From the NCBI GenBank assembly GCA_903944295.1, contig CAJARA010000138.1, forward strand, positions 1 through 36,243: DNA of 36,243 nucleotides, written 5' to 3'. Within the stretch, counting starts at the first letter, position 1. Each line of letters starts with the position of its first letter. Under the pieces are notes generated by a model that did no database searches, was not told the DNA's origin, and was given only the letters and a program-made list of their open reading frames with translations. This stretch comes from an uncultured Chloroflexota bacterium (GTDB taxonomy: Bacteria > Chloroflexota > Limnocylindria > Limnocylindrales > Limnocylindraceae). Positions 21,610-29,453 of the stretch are shown one piece after another. Position numbers and translations under genes: made by a program.

Positions 21610-23861
21610 GCGTCGAACCGCAGCCTCTCGCCTCCGACGGCGGTCGGGTCCCGCGTTCAGCGGATCCGGTCGCTAAGGTCCGCGCGCTTGCGCGTCCAGT
21701 GGGGGAACTCCGCGAGCGTCTCCTCGCAAAGGCAACCGACGGCGGCGCAGACGCGACTGCCGTGGGCATGATTGCTAACGCCTTCGATTTCGCTGTGACC
21801 GCACACGGCGATCAGCTGCGCGCCTCGGGTGAGCCGTATGTCACACATCCAGCGGAGGCGGCGCTCATCCTTGCCGACCTCGGCCTTGACGCAACGACAC
21901 TCGCTGCAGCCCTGCTGCATGACGTGCCGGAAGACACGAGCATCACTACGGAGGAACTTGCCGAGCGCTTCGGCGAGGAGGTGGCGAACCTGGTGGACGG
22001 CGTCACCAAGCTGAGCAAGTTCTCGGCGCTGAGTGCGGAGGAGCAGCACGCGGAGAACATCCGCAAGATGTTCCTGGCAATGTCCCAAGATATCCGCGTC
22101 GTCCTGATCAAACTCGGCGACCGTCTCCACAACATGCGCACCCTCGCCGCACTTGGGGCCGAGAAGCAGCGCCGCATCGCACGCCAGACCCTCGAGATCT
22201 ATGCGCCGCTCGCCGAGCGACTCGGCATCTGGCAGATGAAGTGGGAGCTCGAGGACCTCTCCTTCAAGGCGCTTGAGCCAGAGCGGTATCACGAGCTGGC
22301 ACGCCTTGTGGACATGCGCCGCGATGCGCGTGCCGATTATGTGACCCGCGCCATTGATGTGCTGCGCCCAGAGCTTGAGAAGGCTGGCATCACGGCCGAA
22401 TACTCCGGTCGCGCCAAGCACCTCTATTCAATCCATAAGAAGATGACGCGCAAGAACACCGACTTCTCGGAGATCTACGACGTCTTCGCCGTGCGCATCA
22501 TCGTGGAGGACCTACGTGAGTGCTATGCGGCGCTCGGCGCGGTGCACTCGGTCTGGCGCCCGATTCCTGGTCAATTTGATGACTACATCGCCGTGCCGAA
22601 GAACAACCTCTACCAGAGCCTGCACACGGCGGTCGTCGCGCTTGATGGCCGGCCGCTTGAGGTGCAGATCCGCACGCGATCCATGCACGAGGTTGCCGAA
22701 GTGGGGATTGCGGCGCACTGGCACTATAAAGACGGCACACGCTCAGATGCCGCGTACGACGCGAAGCTCGCCTGGCTCCGTCAACTCCTTGAGTGGCAGC
22801 GCGACGTCACCGACGCCTCCGAGTTCCTTGAGGGGGTGCGCCTCGACGTCTTCCAAGACCAGGTCTACGTCTTCACCCCAAAGGGTGACGTCAAGGAGCT
22901 CGCCGCTGGCGCCACGCCACTCGACTTCGCGTATCTCGTCCACACCGATATCGGGCATCGCTGTATCGGCGCGAAGGTGAATAATCGCCTCGTTCCACTC
23001 GAGTACCGCCTCAAGTCTGGTGACATTGTTGAGGTGGTGACGGCGCGCGGAAAGCATGGGCCGAGCCGTGACTGGCTCTCAATCGTTGCTACCCGTCAAG
23101 CACGAGACAAGATTCGGCAGTGGTTCAAACACCAGGAGCGGGATGAGAACATCACCCATGGTCGCGATTCGCTCGAGCGCGAGTTGCGACGCCTTGCCCG
23201 TACCACGCTGGAGGCGGTCGGCCGCGAACGTATTGATGAGATCGCGAAGCAGATGAATCAGGGGAGCGCCGACGATCTCTTCGCTGCAATCGGCTACGGT
23301 GCGATCGGGTCACAGCAGGTGGTCTCGCGCCTCGGGGTTGCCTCAGATGACGCGCAAGAGATTCTGCCGCTCACCGTCTCGCCGCATCAGATCGCCCCCG
23401 CCGAGCGAACGGGCGGTATTCGCGTGAAGGGGGTGCCAGACCTTCTGACGCGATTCGGCCGTTGCTGCCGGCCCCTTCCAGGCGACCCGATCGTGGGCTT
23501 CATCACGCGAGGGAAGGGGGTCACCGTGCACCTTGAGAGCTGCTCCACCTCATCATCGGCGCGCGAGGCGTCGCGTCTCATTGACGTGGAGTGGGAGATC
23601 ACACCGGCTACAACGGAGAGCTACCCGGTCACCATTCGCATTGAGGCCTCCGACCGCACCGGTCTCCTCTCGGATATCACGCAAGTGGTGGCGGAGCAGA
23701 AGGTGAACATCCTTGCCGCATCGGTTGGAATGACGGGGGCTGGCAACGCTGAGGTGCTTGCGACGCTCGCCGTTGGCTCCATTAGTGAGCTGGCACGGCT
23801 CATGGCGCGTATTGAGCGCGTGCGCGGCGTGCGCAGTGTGGCGCGGGAGCAGCGACAGTGA
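21606..23861 (+). CDS. RelA/SpoT homologue, long (p)ppGpp synthetase/hydrolase
   Basis: A 751-aa stringent-response enzyme. The HD hydrolase domain has His81 (VTHPAEAA) and HDVPEDTS (105-112) intact, then NLVDGVTKL. The synthetase domain has YSGRAKHLYSIHKKM, EIYDVFAVRIIV and YQSLHT. Its substrate-selecting motif is QFDD (323-326, in PGQFDDYIAVPKNN), where bifunctional enzymes usually have RFKD and RelA-type synthetases EFDD. The TGS domain is at about 415-478, a CC-containing segment (GRCCRPLPGD) follows, and an ACT domain ends the protein from about residue 675. Both activities look possible. It overlaps murE and hisS by ATGA and GTGA. Coupling to hisS and aspS links the alarmone enzyme with tRNA charging, an order seen in many bacteria. 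Confidence 0.95.
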   Translation: MSVEPQPLASDGGRVPRSADPVAKVRALARPVGELRERLLAKATDGGADATAVGMIANAFDFAVTAHGDQLRASGEPYVTHPAEAALILADLGLDATTLAAALLHDVPEDTSITTEELAERFGEEVANLVDGVTKLSKFSALSAEEQHAENIRKMFLAMSQDIRVVLIKLGDRLHNMRTLAALGAEKQRRIARQTLEIYAPLAERLGIWQMKWELEDLSFKALEPERYHELARLVDMRRDARADYVTRAIDVLRPELEKAGITAEYSGRAKHLYSIHKKMTRKNTDFSEIYDVFAVRIIVEDLRECYAALGAVHSVWRPIPGQFDDYIAVPKNNLYQSLHTAVVALDGRPLEVQIRTRSMHEVAEVGIAAHWHYKDGTRSDAAYDAKLAWLRQLLEWQRDVTDASEFLEGVRLDVFQDQVYVFTPKGDVKELAAGATPLDFAYLVHTDIGHRCIGAKVNNRLVPLEYRLKSGDIVEVVTARGKHGPSRDWLSIVATRQARDKIRQWFKHQERDENITHGRDSLERELRRLARTTLEAVGRERIDEIAKQMNQGSADDLFAAIGYGAIGSQQVVSRLGVASDDAQEILPLTVSPHQIAPAERTGGIRVKGVPDLLTRFGRCCRPLPGDPIVGFITRGKGVTVHLESCSTSSSAREASRLIDVEWEITPATTESYPVTIRIEASDRTGLLSDITQVVAEQKVNILAASVGMTGAGNAEVLATLAVGSISELARLMARIERVRGVRSVAREQRQ

Positions 23862-25126
23862 GCGGCTTTCAGGCGCCTCGCGGGATGCGCGACCTCTTCG
23901 GTGCAGATGCCGCCGCTGCGGCGCACGTAGAGAGCGCCGCCTACGCAGCGGCTGAGGCGGCCGGCTATCAGCGCATCGTTTCACCGATCGCCGAAGAGAG
24001 CGCCCTCTTTGAGCGCGGCATTGGCGGATCAAGTGACGTGGTCTCCAAGGAGCTCTACCGACTCGCCCCACATAGCGAAGAGTCAACGCCACTCTCACTC
24101 CGGCCAGAGGCGACCGCTGGCATCCTGCGCGCCTACATCCAGCACGGCATGCGCAGCGCGCCACAACCGGTGCGGCTCGTCACCGTTGCCCCCTTCTTCC
24201 GTCACGACCGGCCGCAGAAGGGCCGCTACCGCCAGTTCACGACGTTCGACATTGAGGCGATCGGTGACGCTGGTCCTGGCATTGATATTGAGGTGATTGA
24301 ACTCGGTGCAAGTTTCCTTGTGGCGCTCGGCCTCCGAGATATTGAGGTGCACTTCAACTCTGTGGGATGTGCCACCTGTCGCCCTGCGTACGCGGCGGCG
24401 CTGACCGCGCACTTCGCGCCAATTGAAGGAGAACTTGGTGAGGTTGACCGCATCAGGCTCCGTGAGAACCCGCTGCGCCTCTTGGACTCAAAGGACCCGG
24501 CAGCGGTACGGCGAGCGGAGAGCGCACCCGCACTCCCTGGTTATCTCTGCGCCGATTGCGCGGCACACGCCGCCGCGGTGCGACAGGGACTGGCGGCGAT
24601 CGGCGTGACGCTCATTGATGCGCCGCGACTCGTTCGCGGGCTCGACTACTACACGCGAAGCGCCTGGGAGTATCTCCTCCCTGGCGAACAGGGGCAGCAG
24701 GGGGCGATTGGTGGCGGTGGGCGCTACGACGGACTTGCCGAGCTGATTGGTGGATCAGCAACGCCAGCGATCGGCTTTGCGATCGGAATTGACCGAGTGG
24801 TGCACGCGCTACAGGATCGCGGGATCACGATTGGTGAAGTTGCGCCCCCCTCGGTGGTGGTCTGCGGCATTGACGAGGGGAGCCTCGCCGCAAGGATCGG
24901 ACTCGCCTCAACACTGCGCACCGCTGGGATCAGCGCACGTGCCGACGTCAGTACCCGTAAGATCGGGAAGCAGCTTGAGGGTGCGGCACGCGACGCGGCG
25001 GTCGCCGTGATCATTATTGAGCCGGACGGTCGCCTCAGCCTCCGCATCATGGCGGACGGGAAGCAGGCGGACCCTGCCGACGAGGCGAGTGTGCTGCGCG
25101 CTGTTGCAGCGCTACTGAAGCGATAG
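23858..25126 (+). CDS. hisS: Histidyl-tRNA synthetase
   Basis: A 422-aa class II synthetase that charges tRNA-His. Motif 1 lies in the first 70 residues after FQAPRGMRDLF. Motif 2 is FFRHDRPQKGRYRQF (Arg115), the histidine-specific loops are LRPEATAGILRAY and LVRGLDYYTRSAWEY (258-272), and motif 3 is AIGFAIGIDRV (304-314). CATC (171-174) and CADC (231-234) form a cysteine pair set seen in many bacterial HisRS and possibly bind zinc. The C-terminal anticodon-binding domain has the DVSTRKIGKQL segment. It starts at GTG overlapping the relA/spoT stop. The N-terminus lacks the APKGVP form common in Actinobacteria. Confidence 0.96.
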   Translation: MSGFQAPRGMRDLFGADAAAAAHVESAAYAAAEAAGYQRIVSPIAEESALFERGIGGSSDVVSKELYRLAPHSEESTPLSLRPEATAGILRAYIQHGMRSAPQPVRLVTVAPFFRHDRPQKGRYRQFTTFDIEAIGDAGPGIDIEVIELGASFLVALGLRDIEVHFNSVGCATCRPAYAAALTAHFAPIEGELGEVDRIRLRENPLRLLDSKDPAAVRRAESAPALPGYLCADCAAHAAAVRQGLAAIGVTLIDAPRLVRGLDYYTRSAWEYLLPGEQGQQGAIGGGGRYDGLAELIGGSATPAIGFAIGIDRVVHALQDRGITIGEVAPPSVVVCGIDEGSLAARIGLASTLRTAGISARADVSTRKIGKQLEGAARDAAVAVIIIEPDGRLSLRIMADGKQADPADEASVLRAVAALLKR

Positions 25127-25135
25127 GACGGGGGA

Positions 25136-26995
25136 GTGATGGCTGAGAAGGGACTGCTCGCAACTGGGCTGCGCAGCGACGTCTGCGGCGCACTGCGCGC
25201 GAGCGATGCTGAGCGTCGTGTCCGTCTCGCCGGCTGGATTCACCGTCGCCGCGATCACGGCAGCCTCGTCTTTATTGATCTTCGCGATCGCTACGGCATC
25301 GTGCAGGTGGTGGTTGACGCGGCCACCGCTCCAGAGGCGCATGCAGCGCTGGTGGATGCGCGGATTGAGTGGGTGATCGCCGTTGAGGGGGTTGTCACCC
25401 CTCGTCGTGCTGGGACCGAGAACGAGAAGCTACCAACGGGGGCGATTGAGGTGTCGGCTGACTCGGTGCGCATCCTTTCGCAGTCAAAGACGCCCCCGTT
25501 CTATATCAACGAAACGGACTCTCCGATTGATGAGAGCGTCCGGCTGAAGCACCGCTACCTAGACCTTCGCCGCGAGCCACTGCGCGATCGGCTCCTGATG
25601 CGCAGCGCCATGGTGCAGGCGATCCGTGAGGTGCACCACGAGCACGGCTTTGTTGAAGTTGAGACGCCGATCCTGATCAAATCCACGCCAGAGGGTGCGC
25701 GCGACTTCATCGTGCCATCGCGCCTGCAGCCAGGAAGTGTCTACGCGCTGCCGCAGTCGCCTCAGCAGATGAAGCAGTTGCTGATGGTTGCAGGCTTCGA
25801 TCGCTACTTCCAGATCGCGCGCTGCTTCCGCGACGAAGACCTGCGTGGCGACCGGCAGCCGGAGTTCACGCAGCTCGACCTTGAGATGAGCTTTGTGGAC
25901 GAGTCGAGCGTGCGCGGCTTTGTGGAGCAGATGGTCATTGAGGTGACGAAGCGCACGCGACCAGATCGCCCAATGCAGCAGCTCCCATTCCCTGTCTTCA
26001 CCTACGAGGAGGCGCTTGAGCGCTACGGCTCAGATAAGCCCGACCTTCGCTACGGGATGGAGCTGATCGACCTTGGCGCCGCACTCCCCGCCGCAACCGG
26101 CTTTAAGGTCTTTGACGATGTGCGCGCCAGTGGCGGTCGCATCCGTGCGATCCGCGTCCCTGGGAAGGGCGGCGTTGCGCGATCAGAGATTGACGACCTG
26201 ACAGAGCGCGCGAAGCGTCACGGCGCGAGCGGCCTCGTCTGGATCGCTCTACAACCAGATGGTGAGATCAAGTCGCCGATCGCGAAGTTCCTTTCACCAG
26301 AGTCGGTTGCAGCGATCTGGAGTGCGAGTGGCGGAAAGAGCACCGCACCAGAGGGTGATCTCATCCTTGCCGTTGCTGGCGAGCGCGTCCTCTCTGCAGA
26401 GGTGCTCGGGCGTCTGCGTGTTGAGATTGCACTTGAGGCGAACATGGCGGATCCAGAGATCCTCGCCTTCTGCTGGGTTCATCGCTTCCCGATGTATCAG
26501 TGGGAGGCGGAGTCGAGTCGCTGGGATGCAACACATAACCCGTTTAGCGCCCCAGTTCCCGAGCATCTTGATCTGCTCGCCACAACGTCGGGAGATCTCA
26601 GTAAGCGTTCGGCTGGCGACCCAGCCGGCGGCGCACTCGCGCAGCAGTACGACGTGGTGCTGAACGGTTGGGAGCTCGGCGGCGGCTCGGTGCGCATTCA
26701 TGATCGCGCGCTACTTGAACGTTCATTCGCGCTGATGGGCCACTCCCTTGACGATGCGCGTGCAAAGTTCGGCGCGCTGCTTGACGCGTTTGAGTACGGC
26801 GCGCCACCGCACGGCGGCATTGCAATCGGCGTGGAGCGTTGGGCGGCACTACTCGCGAACCAGGTCAATATTCGTGAAGTGATGGCCTTCCCGAAGACGC
26901 AGTCGGGGAGCGACCTGATGCTTGAGGCTCCGTCAGAGCCCGATGCGAAGCAGTGGAGCGATCTTGGCCTTGCGGTGAAGCCGCAGAAGTCTTAG
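25136..26995 (+). CDS. aspS: Aspartyl-tRNA synthetase
   Basis: A 619-aa bacterial-type class II synthetase. The N-terminal OB fold (VRLAGWIHRRRDHGSLVFID) binds the anticodon. The catalytic core has LKHRYLDLRRE, motif 2 FRDEDLRGDRQPEFTQLD and motif 3 GIAIGVERWAALL. The GAD insertion typical of bacterial enzymes occupies roughly residues 290-420. Motif 3 has GVER where most have GLDR. Whether it charges tRNA-Asn as well cannot be judged here. GTG 25136 has AGGA seven bases upstream; the next codon is ATG (25139), so the two candidate starts differ by one residue. The stop overlaps the convergent gene's stop by three bases. Confidence 0.96.
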   Translation: MMAEKGLLATGLRSDVCGALRASDAERRVRLAGWIHRRRDHGSLVFIDLRDRYGIVQVVVDAATAPEAHAALVDARIEWVIAVEGVVTPRRAGTENEKLPTGAIEVSADSVRILSQSKTPPFYINETDSPIDESVRLKHRYLDLRREPLRDRLLMRSAMVQAIREVHHEHGFVEVETPILIKSTPEGARDFIVPSRLQPGSVYALPQSPQQMKQLLMVAGFDRYFQIARCFRDEDLRGDRQPEFTQLDLEMSFVDESSVRGFVEQMVIEVTKRTRPDRPMQQLPFPVFTYEEALERYGSDKPDLRYGMELIDLGAALPAATGFKVFDDVRASGGRIRAIRVPGKGGVARSEIDDLTERAKRHGASGLVWIALQPDGEIKSPIAKFLSPESVAAIWSASGGKSTAPEGDLILAVAGERVLSAEVLGRLRVEIALEANMADPEILAFCWVHRFPMYQWEAESSRWDATHNPFSAPVPEHLDLLATTSGDLSKRSAGDPAGGALAQQYDVVLNGWELGGGSVRIHDRALLERSFALMGHSLDDARAKFGALLDAFEYGAPPHGGIAIGVERWAALLANQVNIREVMAFPKTQSGSDLMLEAPSEPDAKQWSDLGLAVKPQKS

Positions 26996-27540
26996 CCCTC
27001 TTCTCCGCCGCGTCGCTCCCACGGATCAACCGCTTCGGTATCTGCAGGTGGCGCTTCATAGCTGAGCCTGGCACGCCCATCTGACGCGGTTACCGCCGCC
27101 TCATCTCCGCACTCAATGAGGAGCACCTCGACGTTGGCGTCGTGCGCTGCGCCGCTGCTCGCCTGCTGGATCGGCTGGAGGAGCACCGGGCCGGCAACTC
27201 CGTTCCAGGCCGCAGCGAGCGTGCGATTGGGCGTGCGCCCATGTGCGGCGATGAGCGCCGTGATCGTCTCGGGATCGATCCCTGCATGGGTTGTAGGGAG
27301 GAGGAGGAGGGCGCTCGTCCCGCCAACCAGCTCTGCAGCTTCGCGTGCGGCTGCAGCGGTGTCGGTTGTGGCGGTGCCACGCGCCAGCGGCGCAAGGCTT
27401 TCGTCCCCAGCGCGGCCTGAGACGAGGATCGGCTGGGCCCCACCAGACCAGGCCGCTTCAATCAGTCTGGTGAGGGCGAGGGGGGCGCCTAGAGCCTCGG
27501 CGGAGCGCGGGTCGGTGAGGATCAGAGCGGCAACAGTCAT
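26992..27540 (-). CDS. Uncharacterised protein, possibly a degenerate MobA-like nucleotidyltransferase
   Basis: A 182-aa minus-strand protein with no confident family. The opening MTVAALILTDPRSAEALGAP, then LALTRLIEAAWSGGAQPILVSG, has the strand-loop-helix layout and spacing of MobA-like NTP transferases (LAAGxxxRMG then PLL...L). The signature Gly, Arg and Lys are gone. Likewise ALLLLPTTHAGIDPETITALI and WNGVAGPVLLQ sit where those enzymes have GDQPxxxPExxxxLI and xGxxGHPVLF, but the metal-binding Asp is missing. A non-catalytic relative is thus possible; confidence in the fold is low. The C-terminus is a charged tail with DPWERRGGEEG. ATG 27540 is preferred over an in-frame ATG at 27582 because TATACT lies exactly six bases upstream of it. 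It diverges from typA. Confidence 0.75.
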   Translation of the reverse strand: MTVAALILTDPRSAEALGAPLALTRLIEAAWSGGAQPILVSGRAGDESLAPLARGTATTDTAAAAREAAELVGGTSALLLLPTTHAGIDPETITALIAAHGRTPNRTLAAAWNGVAGPVLLQPIQQASSGAAHDANVEVLLIECGDEAAVTASDGRARLSYEAPPADTEAVDPWERRGGEEG

Positions 27541-27546
27541 GCCCAA

Positions 27547-27552
27547 AGTATA
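27547..27552 (-). promoter_or_regulatory. Predicted consensus -10 box (TATACT), leaderless minus-strand gene
   Basis: Read on the minus strand, TATACT is followed by TTGGGC and then ATG at 27540. It is the closest to consensus of all boxes in the window. A weak TTCTCG lies 17 bases upstream, and it coincides with the typA -10 region on the other strand. Confidence 0.62.
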
Positions 27553-27570
27553 CGCAGGTGCGAAGCGTGC

Positions 27571-27576
27571 GAGAAT
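27571..27576 (+). promoter_or_regulatory. Predicted -10 box (extended, TGCGAGAAT) for typA
   Basis: GAGAAT, preceded by TGC, ends six bases before the typA ATG at 27583. It deviates from TANNNT in the first base but has the same spacing as the other predicted leaderless genes. No Shine-Dalgarno is visible before typA. Confidence 0.45.
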
Positions 27577-27582
27577 CGTCAT

Positions 27583-29445
27583 ATGACAGCCCTAAACGCC
27601 TCCGCAAACCTCGTCGCCCAGACGGGTATTCGCACCGTCGGCATCGTTGCGCACGTTGACCACGGGAAGACCACGCTGGTGGACAGCCTGCTGCGCCAGA
27701 ACGGCGCCTTCCGCGCCAACGAAGAGCTCGTGGAGCGCGTGATGGATAGCGGCGACCTTGAGCGGGAGAAGGGGATCACCATCCTCGCCAAGGAGACGGC
27801 GATCCAGTTCAAGGGTGTGCGCGTCGTAATCGTTGATACGCCTGGCCACGCTGACTTCGGCGGCGAGGTTGAGCGCAGCCTCTTGGCGGTTGACGCCGTA
27901 CTCCTCCTGGTTGACGCGTCCGAAGGTCCGCTCCCACAGACGCGCTACGTCCTCTCCAAGGCACTTGCACGCTCTCTCCCGGTAGTCCTTGTGATCAACA
28001 AGATTGATCGCGCCGACGCACGCATCAAGGAGGTCATTGACGAGGTCTATGAGCTCTTCCTTGACCTTGGTGCGAATGAGCAGCAGATCAACTTCCCGAT
28101 CGTCTACACCAATGCGCGTGCTGGCACCGCAACGCTTGACCTCGAGCAGCCTGGCACCGACTTGATCCCACTCTTGGATGTGGTGCTTGAGACAGCACCA
28201 GCACCGATGCATGAGCCGGGCCATCCGTTGCAGGTGCTGATCACCAACCTTGCTGCAAATGACTTCGTTGGCCGCATTGCGGTTGGCCGCATCCGGAACG
28301 GGATCGTCCGCAAGGGGGCGAAGATCATCATCATGCGTGAAGAGAGTTCAATCAGCGGAACGGTCACGTCGCTCACGCTCCCAATGGGCATTGAGCGCGT
28401 TGAGGTTGCAGAGGCTGGACCTGGTGAGATCGTTGGGATCGCAGGTCTCGCCGACGTTGAGATTGGCGAGACGATCACCGACCCTGCAGATCCGCGACCA
28501 CTTGAGCGACTCCACGTTGATCCGCCAACGCTACAGATGACATTCGGTGTCAACACGAGCCCGATCGGCGGCAAGGACGGCAAGTTCCTCACCTCACGCC
28601 AGCTGAAGGCGCGCCTTGAAAAGGAGGTGCTCGGCAATCCTGCGATTGAGGTGAGCCCAACAGAGACCGGTGAAGCCTTCCAGGTACGCGGACGCGGCGA
28701 ACTCCAGCTCGCCATCCTTGTTGAGCAGATGCGACGCGAAGGGTTTGAGCTTGAAGTCTCGCGCCCTGAGGTGCTCCTACATAAGGGGCCGAACGGGGTT
28801 GAGGAGCCATTTGAGCAGCTCACCATCGACGTCCCTGTTGACTTTGTTGGCGTGATCACCGGAATCATGGCTGAGCGCCGCGCACGCATGGAGAACATCC
28901 AGCACGGTGCTGACGGCCGCGCCCGCGTCGACTTCCTCATCCCAACGCGCGGCCTCATTGGCGTACGCGGTCGCATCCTTACTGAAACACGCGGAACCGC
29001 GCTGATCCACCAGTTGAGCGCCGGCTACAAGCCGTGGGTTGGCGAGATCCCGCACCGCACCAACGGCTGCCTCATCTCCGATCGCACCGGTGTGACGACG
29101 GGCTACGCCCTCTACGGTATTCAGGAGCGCGGCGAACTCTTCGTGCTCGAGGGCGAGCAGACGTATGAGGGCCAGATCATTGGCGAGAGCGCCAAGCCTG
29201 GTGACATGGATGTCAACGCGGTGCGCGAAAAGAAGCTCACCAACATGCGCACCCACTCGCACGACGAAGCGATTCGACTCACACCACCACGCCGCATGGC
29301 GCTGGAGAACGCGCTTGAGTTCATCGGGCCAGACGAGTTGATTGAGGTGACGCCGTCCGCCCTCCGACTGCGCAAGCGACTCCTCAATGAGAATGATCGA
29401 CGCCGCGATGCTGGCCGGCGCGCCGAGATGCGCGAGGCAAACTAG
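27583..29445 (+). CDS. typA: Translational GTPase TypA/BipA
   Basis: A 620-aa ribosome-associated GTPase of the EF-G-like group, linked in other bacteria to stress adaptation and large-subunit assembly. G1 is AHVDHGKT (23-30), the switch-I region includes MDSGDLEREKGITIL, G3 is DTPGH (85-89) and G4 is NKID (139-142). Domain II, the EF-G-like domains and the BipA-specific C-terminus follow, including FLIPTRGLIGVRG and a segment reading NAVREKKLTNMR. Length is normal for BipA. It begins a plus-strand unit from the divergent promoter region at 27541-27582 and is followed after 8 nt by the cysteine desulfurase gene. Confidence 0.96.
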   Translation: MTALNASANLVAQTGIRTVGIVAHVDHGKTTLVDSLLRQNGAFRANEELVERVMDSGDLEREKGITILAKETAIQFKGVRVVIVDTPGHADFGGEVERSLLAVDAVLLLVDASEGPLPQTRYVLSKALARSLPVVLVINKIDRADARIKEVIDEVYELFLDLGANEQQINFPIVYTNARAGTATLDLEQPGTDLIPLLDVVLETAPAPMHEPGHPLQVLITNLAANDFVGRIAVGRIRNGIVRKGAKIIIMREESSISGTVTSLTLPMGIERVEVAEAGPGEIVGIAGLADVEIGETITDPADPRPLERLHVDPPTLQMTFGVNTSPIGGKDGKFLTSRQLKARLEKEVLGNPAIEVSPTETGEAFQVRGRGELQLAILVEQMRREGFELEVSRPEVLLHKGPNGVEEPFEQLTIDVPVDFVGVITGIMAERRARMENIQHGADGRARVDFLIPTRGLIGVRGRILTETRGTALIHQLSAGYKPWVGEIPHRTNGCLISDRTGVTTGYALYGIQERGELFVLEGEQTYEGQIIGESAKPGDMDVNAVREKKLTNMRTHSHDEAIRLTPPRRMALENALEFIGPDELIEVTPSALRLRKRLLNENDRRRDAGRRAEMREAN

Positions 29446-29453
29446 GTCTTCCG

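Noticed and set aside
27541..27582. Longer start (ATG 27582) for the minus-strand gene
   Set aside because: It would consume the whole intergenic region and both promoters; ATG 27540 has TATACT at the leaderless spacing and begins the hydrophobic first strand.
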